NCBI GenBank assembly: GCA_937919125.1
Contig: CALFOB010000131.1
Span: forward strand, 1 to 8,982
From: an uncultured Micrococcales bacterium
GTDB lineage: Bacteria > Actinomycetota > Actinomycetes > Actinomycetales > Microbacteriaceae
Reading direction: 5' to 3'
Length of the DNA: 8,982 nt
The position numbers were made by a program, and so were the translations under genes. The notes beneath the pieces are model-generated. The model searched no databases. It was given only the letters and a program-made list of their open reading frames with translations, and had not been told where the DNA came from. Every line of letters begins with the position of its first letter. Position 1 is the stretch's first letter. This document shows, one piece after another, positions 5,158 through 8,982 of the stretch.

Positions 5158-8157
5158 CTTGATGCAACTCCTCTTTTCATAAGCTTCGAAGCCAGCGATC
5201 CGCTAAAGGATGTTAGCGCGGCTGGCGGTGCATTCGGAGGTGCATCAGCAGAAGTTAGTGCAGGTACCAACCTGACTACTGGCGACTCTCTGCACTTCAC
5301 AAAGAATGGTGAGCCATGGGCTGGTGTAAACATCTTGACTTCATCATCAACACCTTACGGTTACACAGCTGCTGACAAGAAGGTTGTTACTTTCGATTAC
5401 TGGTCACCAGATTCAGTTGCATCACCCGTGATGCTAAAGCTTGAATCACCAGCTGCAACTCTTAAGGCTGTAGAAGCTCAGCCTGGATATAACCAGATTT
5501 CAGTTGACTTCACTGGTGTTGCTAGCTGGGGCGGTGGCTACACCAAACTAATCATCTTCCCTAACTTCGGTGCAGATGACGCGACCTACACAGGTGCAGC
5601 TGCTGTAGCAAACACTGGTCAGGTATATGAGATCGATAACATCTCAATCAACGGTGGAACTCCAGCTGACATTTACGTTCCTGTTGCAGCTCCTACAAGA
5701 GAAGCAACAAGCACTTTGATGACTTTTGAAGCTGACGATACATACGGTGCAGCTGCGGTCGGCGCAGGTTTTGAAGGCGCTGTGACTCTTATTAAGGATG
5801 TTCCTGCTGGCGGTAACGGTGGCAAGGGTCTAGAAATTGAAAAGGCTGGAAACGCATGGTCAGGTGTAAACCTAATCACTGCAGGATCAACCCTGAAGTT
5901 CCTAGATGCTGCAAACAAGACCGTGACTGTGAACTACTACTCACCTGAGACAGTAAACACTCCAGTTCAGTTCCAGTTGGTAGCAACAGACGGTTCAAAG
6001 ATCAACCAAGCGGTTGAAGCTGTTCCTGGTTGGCAGACACTAACCTTCGACTTCTCTGCTTCTTACAACGATGCAAAGACATACACCGCAGCAGTTATCT
6101 TCCCTAACTTCGTAAATGGTGGAGACGTACCTGGTTACACAGGTGCTGCTGCAGTTTCACCATTGACCGGCAAGAAGTACTTCATCGATAACGTTGGTTT
6201 CAACGGCGCGACAACACCAGCTATCCCGACTCCAAGTGGTGCAACAAGCACACTAGTTACTTTTGAGTCTGGTGACACACTTGGTGCTGGAGCAGTTGGA
6301 GATGCGTCAGGGGCGAAAACTCAGGGTTCATTCGCTGGTGCAGTAACAACAATTGAAGACGCTCCTGCCGGCGGTAACGGCGGTAAGGCTTTGAAGATTG
6401 TTAAGAACGGTGAACCATATGCTGGTGTTAACGTTTTGGCTTATGAGGCTGGTACTGTCCGCGTCACAGACGAAACTCACACAGCAGTTACTTTCAACTA
6501 CTACTCATCAAAGGCTAACTCGCCAGTTCGTATTGAACTGCGCGCTTACCCAAATGCTCTAGGTAAGACAGTAACTGCAGCACAGGGCTGGTCAAAGATC
6601 ACTGTTGACTTCGCTGACGTTGCAGGTTGGACATCTACAGAAGAGTTCATGAAAGTAATTCTGTTCCCTGACTTTGACGTAGCTGCAGCTGGAGATATCT
6701 TCTATGTAGATAACCTGGCAATCAACGGAGCAACTACTCCTGCGATTCCTACTCCAGTTACCCCTAGAGAAGCAACAAGCACCCTTCTTACTTTCGAGAC
6801 TGGTGACACTCTAGGTGCTGCAGTTGAAGGCGCACCAACAGCTCAGAAGCCACAGGGTGGTTTCGAAGGTGCTACTACTTCAATCGCAGTTGCACCAGCT
6901 GGTGGTAACGGTGGAAACGCGCTAAAGATCACAAAGAACGTTGGAGCCCAGGTTTACGCTGGAGCGACCTTCATCAAGTTCGGAGCTGACAAGCGTGTAA
7001 CCGACGGAACTCACAAGACAATCACTTTCAACTACTACTCACCGAAGGATAACTCCCCAGTGAACGTAGAGCTGCGTCCATACCCGAACGCACTTGGAAA
7101 GATTGTTAACGCTCCTCTAGGTTGGTCAACAATCACTGTTGACTTCACCGATGTAGCAGGTTGGACATCAACAGAAGAGTTCACAATGGTGACCATCTTC
7201 CCTGACTTCAACCAAGCTGCAGGAGACGTTGCCCAGTCATACTATGTAGACAACGTTGCATTCAACGGTGCTGTAACACCTGAGATTCCGCTAGTTTCTG
7301 TGCCAAGAGAAGCAACAAGCACTCTTCTTACATTCGAAACTGCAGACACTCTAGGTGCGAAGGTTGTTGGAGACTCAACACTTGCTAAGCCAGAAGGTGG
7401 ATTCGAAGGTGCAGTAACAAGCATCGACGTTGCTCCAGCTCTTGGTAACGGTGGCAAGGCTCTAAAGATTGTCAAGGGTGTTGGTTCACCAACTTACGCT
7501 GGTGTAAACATCATCCGTTTCGGTGCTGACAAGCGTGTTACTAACGCGACCTACAAGACAATCACATTCAACTACTACTCACCGAAGACAACTTCGTCAG
7601 TACGCGTTGAGCTAAGAGCATTCCCTAACGCTCTTGGTAAGACTGTCTCTGCTCCTAAGGGTTGGTCAAAGATCACTGTTGACTTCACCGACGTTGTTGG
7701 ATGGACATCTACAGAAGAATTCGTTTCTGTAATCCTGTTCCCTGACTTCGATGTCGCTGGTGCTGGAGACGTGTTCTACGTAGACAACTTGGCATTCAAC
7801 GGAGCTACAACTCCTGCGATTCCATTGCCTAAGGTAAAGCCAACTCTAAAGACAGCTGCTGTTGTTGGAGGTACCGCTAAGGTTGCTAGAACTCTTTATG
7901 CAGGTAGGGGTTCATGGACCGGTACAGCAACAATCACTTACACATACAAGTGGTACCGCTGTACTCTAGCTTCAACTAAGACATCAACTCTAGGAACAAC
8001 ACCATACAAGTGTGCTGCGATTTCTGGTGGTTCGAAGTCGACTTACAAGTTGACCTCAGCAGATGTTGGAAAGTACGTACGTGTACTAATCACAGCTAAG
8101 AACTCAGCTGGTACTGCTTACTCACTAAGCAAGACAACTTCAAAGGTTGTCAAGTAA
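5056..8157 (+). CDS. Secreted multi-module repeat protein with carbohydrate-binding-like domains
   Basis: A 1033-aa exported protein. Residues 1-34 form a Sec signal peptide: a basic n-region (K5, K7, R9, K10, R14), a hydrophobic core at 15-29, and SPAHA before the cleavage point. Five related modules follow, about 40-200, 217-391, 396-565, 573-745 and 753-923. Each runs from a TFExxDTLG start through GGNGGKALKIVK, YAGVN, TFNYYSP, GWSKITVDF and IFPDF to a YVDNxAFNG end. The pattern resembles beta-sandwich carbohydrate-binding modules seen with glycoside hydrolases and in Bacteroidetes surface proteins; this match is from memory. A C-terminal Ig-like domain (929-1033) carries the only two cysteines (969, 986). 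No catalytic domain, LPXTG motif or C-terminal membrane anchor is visible. Glycan binding, adhesion or a surface-layer role are the likely options. The ATG at 5056 is supported by GAAAGG upstream and the signal peptide. Confidence 0.88.
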   Translation: MFLNKVKLRKASSRVALLLATGSLLATGISPAHALDATPLFISFEASDPLKDVSAAGGAFGGASAEVSAGTNLTTGDSLHFTKNGEPWAGVNILTSSSTPYGYTAADKKVVTFDYWSPDSVASPVMLKLESPAATLKAVEAQPGYNQISVDFTGVASWGGGYTKLIIFPNFGADDATYTGAAAVANTGQVYEIDNISINGGTPADIYVPVAAPTREATSTLMTFEADDTYGAAAVGAGFEGAVTLIKDVPAGGNGGKGLEIEKAGNAWSGVNLITAGSTLKFLDAANKTVTVNYYSPETVNTPVQFQLVATDGSKINQAVEAVPGWQTLTFDFSASYNDAKTYTAAVIFPNFVNGGDVPGYTGAAAVSPLTGKKYFIDNVGFNGATTPAIPTPSGATSTLVTFESGDTLGAGAVGDASGAKTQGSFAGAVTTIEDAPAGGNGGKALKIVKNGEPYAGVNVLAYEAGTVRVTDETHTAVTFNYYSSKANSPVRIELRAYPNALGKTVTAAQGWSKITVDFADVAGWTSTEEFMKVILFPDFDVAAAGDIFYVDNLAINGATTPAIPTPVTPREATSTLLTFETGDTLGAAVEGAPTAQKPQGGFEGATTSIAVAPAGGNGGNALKITKNVGAQVYAGATFIKFGADKRVTDGTHKTITFNYYSPKDNSPVNVELRPYPNALGKIVNAPLGWSTITVDFTDVAGWTSTEEFTMVTIFPDFNQAAGDVAQSYYVDNVAFNGAVTPEIPLVSVPREATSTLLTFETADTLGAKVVGDSTLAKPEGGFEGAVTSIDVAPALGNGGKALKIVKGVGSPTYAGVNIIRFGADKRVTNATYKTITFNYYSPKTTSSVRVELRAFPNALGKTVSAPKGWSKITVDFTDVVGWTSTEEFVSVILFPDFDVAGAGDVFYVDNLAFNGATTPAIPLPKVKPTLKTAAVVGGTAKVARTLYAGRGSWTGTATITYTYKWYRCTLASTKTSTLGTTPYKCAAISGGSKSTYKLTSADVGKYVRVLITAKNSAGTAYSLSKTTSKVVK
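5173..7824 (+). repeat. Five tandem in-frame module repeats within the secreted protein
   Basis: The modules lie at 5173-5655, 5704-6228, 6241-6750, 6772-7290 and 7312-7824. From module 2 on, each begins with GCAACAAGCAC (Ala-Thr-Ser-Thr), giving periods of 537, 531 and 540 bp. Modules 3, 4 and 5 are closely alike at the DNA level, with long shared stretches around the GWSKITVDF and GWTSTEEF segments. Modules 1 and 2 are more diverged and both carry a YTGAAAV insert before the last strand. This suggests later duplication, or gene conversion, among modules 3-5. The linker PREATST recurs before modules 4 and 5, and TREATST before module 2. Confidence 0.85.
7840..8154 (+). other. C-terminal Ig-like domain of the repeat protein
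   Basis: Residues 929-1033 carry the pattern GTAKVARTL, GSWTG, YTYKWYRC, ISGGSKSTYKLTSADVGKYVRV, and TAKNSAGTAYS. This is typical of an Ig-like domain that ends many actinobacterial secreted proteins. Cys969 and Cys986 bracket a short loop and may form a disulfide. The domain differs in type from the five preceding modules and may serve as a cell-envelope attachment or partner-binding end; that role is inference. Confidence 0.7.
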
Positions 8158-8169
8158 CAGCTAAGAACT

Positions 8170-8210
8170 AAAAAATGTGGCCCTCGGTTTTCCGGGGGCC
8201 ACATTTCTTT
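8170..8210. terminator. Strong bidirectional intrinsic terminator between convergent genes
   Basis: AAATGTGGCCC (8173-8183) pairs with GGGCCACATTT (8196-8206). One T-G wobble and CGG/CCG continue the stem to a TTTT loop (8188-8191), giving about 15 bp. An A-run lies on the left and TTTCTTT on the right, so each strand has a T-tract after the hairpin. It lies between the stop of the repeat-protein gene (8157) and the stop of the minus-strand DoxX gene (8223), and probably serves both. Confidence 0.88.
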
Positions 8211-8222
8211 AACTAGAAAGTG

Positions 8223-8633
8223 TTACTTCTTAGATCTCAAAGTCTTCAACCAAGCAATTGCACCTGTTGAATACAAAGCCCAAATCACAAGAAGGGGCTG
8301 GAAGAAAAGTCTGATCAATCTGGCTTCATCGGTGTTTAGACCAAACGCATCTGTCTGAGTTAGCCATTGAGAAATGTTGCCTGGGAAGATGGCAATAAAG
8401 AACAGTGCAGTTACTGTTCCAGCTATCGGTGCTTTGAATCCTGACAGCAACCAAAGGCCAAGAAGAATTTCAACTATTCCACTAGCTATGACAACAAAGT
8501 CAGCATCTAGGGGCAACCAGGTTGGCACCTGAGCTTGAAAAGTTGGGCGAGCAAAAGTCAGGTGCCCGGTGCCAGCAAAAACCAACGCGGCACCAAGTAG
8601 CACTCTAGCCAACAACCTAGTTAACTTCTGCAT
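8223..8633 (-). CDS. DoxX-family integral membrane protein
   Basis: A 136-aa membrane protein with four predicted helices at about 8-24, 46-64, 69-86 and 105-124, the usual DoxX size and layout. Supporting family features are the GTGHLTF segment after helix 1, a Glu within helix 2 (GIVEILLGLWLLSG), and IFPGN after helix 3 with a RLFFQPLLVIWA helix 4. DoxX relatives are linked to quinone-coupled thiosulfate oxidation in archaea and to thiol redox balance in actinobacteria, but most, including this subtype, have no assigned function. It starts 41 bp after the NYN gene on the same strand. No standard ribosome site is seen; TACTCT (8646-8641), 7 nt before the ATG, could be a -10 of a near-leaderless transcript, so it may have its own promoter. 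Confidence 0.83.
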   Translation of the reverse strand: MQKLTRLLARVLLGAALVFAGTGHLTFARPTFQAQVPTWLPLDADFVVIASGIVEILLGLWLLSGFKAPIAGTVTALFFIAIFPGNISQWLTQTDAFGLNTDEARLIRLFFQPLLVIWALYSTGAIAWLKTLRSKK

Positions 8634-8652
8634 AGCCCTAAGAGTAGTCCTG

Positions 8653-8680
8653 GGCCGGTGTATCCGGCCGGTTTTTATTT
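8653..8680 (+). terminator. Plus-oriented hairpin with T-tract between NYN and DoxX genes
   Basis: GGCCGG (8653-8658) and CCGGCC (8664-8669) pair around the loop TGTAT, followed on the plus strand by GG and TTTTTATTT. As an intrinsic terminator it points against the two minus-strand genes, so it would stop antisense read-through. On the minus strand the hairpin follows the NYN stop but has no T-tract after it, so it would terminate NYN transcription only weakly. Confidence 0.5.
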
Positions 8681-8959
8681 AAACGTCAAGCCACTAAGCA
8701 TTTTTGTGCTTAAGCGAATCTGACCATCAGTAATTCGACCAAGACTTCTGTGAACTGGTTGCAAGTATTTTGAAGTAGAAACAAGTCGAATTTCTATGTT
8801 GGGGAAACGTGCTTTGACTTTCAGAATCGCTCCTTTCATGTCACTGTCGGCTGAGAAAAGAAGTATCTTCGAAATCTTCTGCTCGTAGCAGTGAGATACC
8901 ATCGCCACAGCAATATTCACGTCAGTTTCTTTTTCAACGTGTTTTACCTCTCTTGCACC
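8675..8959 (-). CDS. NYN-domain (PIN-like nuclease fold) protein, 5'-truncated
   Basis: Only the C-terminal 94 residues are present. The frame is open without a stop up to the adapter at 8960, and the first readable residues are GAREVKHVEKETDVNIAVAM. VEKETDV corresponds to the NYN motif EKGTDV with its metal-binding Asp, and LLFSADSD matches the second acidic cluster, usually SGDSDF. The tail ends with the helical segment typical of this family. NYN proteins are metal-dependent RNA nucleases or nuclease-like proteins; the target here is unknown. A GTG at 8920 could be called as a start, but it falls inside the conserved motif and would remove the first acidic residue, so it is not the true start. 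It lies upstream of the DoxX gene, with a 41-bp gap that holds a hairpin. Confidence 0.82.
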   Translation of the reverse strand, partial: GAREVKHVEKETDVNIAVAMVSHCYEQKISKILLFSADSDMKGAILKVKARFPNIEIRLVSTSKYLQPVHRSLGRITDGQIRLSTKMLSGLTFK

Positions 8960-8982
8960 AGATCGGAAGAGCGTCGTGTAGG
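8960..8982 (+). other. Illumina TruSeq adapter remnant at contig end (artefact)
   Basis: The last 23 bases begin AGATCGGAAGAGCGTCGTGT and end AGG, which is the start of the standard TruSeq adapter seen when sequencing runs past a short insert. They are not genomic. The real sequence ends at about 8959; the first A may be either genomic or adapter. Reading the NYN gene through these bases would add false residues. Confidence 0.97.

Noticed and set aside
4974..5162. A 62-aa plus-strand frame overlapping the repeat-protein start
   Set aside because: The frame at 5056 has a ribosome site and a signal peptide; the overlapping frame has neither.
4820..5167. A 115-aa minus-strand open frame across the terminator and leader
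   Set aside because: It passes through the terminator hairpin and into the signal-peptide region, has no recognisable motif, and its low-complexity composition looks non-coding.
7242..7475. Minus-strand open frames inside the repeat modules (also 5673-5918 and 5151-5333)
   Set aside because: They recur at the same point of the modules because the coding repeats have the same codon pattern; they are antisense shadows.
5173..7824. The regular repeat period as a possible CRISPR or satellite array
   Set aside because: The period is about 535 bp, fully in frame, and each unit encodes a complete protein module.

Overview
The window is one end of an assembled contig from a bacterium with GC in the mid-40s (estimated by eye). 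The best guess is a low-GC planktonic actinobacterium, for example the freshwater Nanopelagicales or Luna-type Microbacteriaceae. This rests on three things: the actinobacterial-looking tail of the DCC protein, the Tyr-Lys-Trp-Tyr type C-terminal repeat domain on the large secreted protein, and two starts that lack a Shine-Dalgarno and could be leaderless. The placement is inference. There is no rRNA, tRNA, CRISPR array or mobile element.

Layout. (1) 28-2047, minus strand: three packed genes, read DUF2256 mini-protein (46 aa), FeS-type bacterial cryptochrome/(6-4) photolyase (492 aa), DCC-family thiol-disulfide protein (123 aa). The DUF2256 stop and photolyase start overlap by ATGA. (2) 2112-4823, plus strand, divergent from the first group across only 64 bp: YCII-domain protein, nitroreductase-fold flavoprotein and aldehyde dehydrogenase, ending in an intrinsic terminator at 4832-4876. 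(3) 4877-5055: a leader of about 180 bp rich in palindromes. (4) 5056-8157, plus strand: a 1033-aa secreted protein with a signal peptide, five related beta-sandwich modules that resemble carbohydrate-binding modules, and a C-terminal Ig-like domain. A strong hairpin at 8173-8206 follows it. (5) 8223-8959, minus strand: a DoxX-family membrane protein and, upstream of it, a NYN-domain (PIN-like) protein cut off by the contig end. (6) 8960-8982 is Illumina TruSeq adapter sequence, not genomic DNA.

How the genes fit together. The first two groups look like a redox and light-stress neighbourhood: DNA photorepair with FAD and a 4Fe-4S cluster, a thiol-disulfide protein, an FMN nitroreductase and an aldehyde dehydrogenase. 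That shared theme is inferred from co-location. The large repeat protein appears to be a separate unit with its own leader and terminator, probably exported to bind glycans or form part of the cell surface. The most useful observations are the unannotated DUF2256 gene translationally coupled to the photolyase, the catalytic-domain-free repeat protein with its palindromic leader, and the adapter that truncates the last gene.
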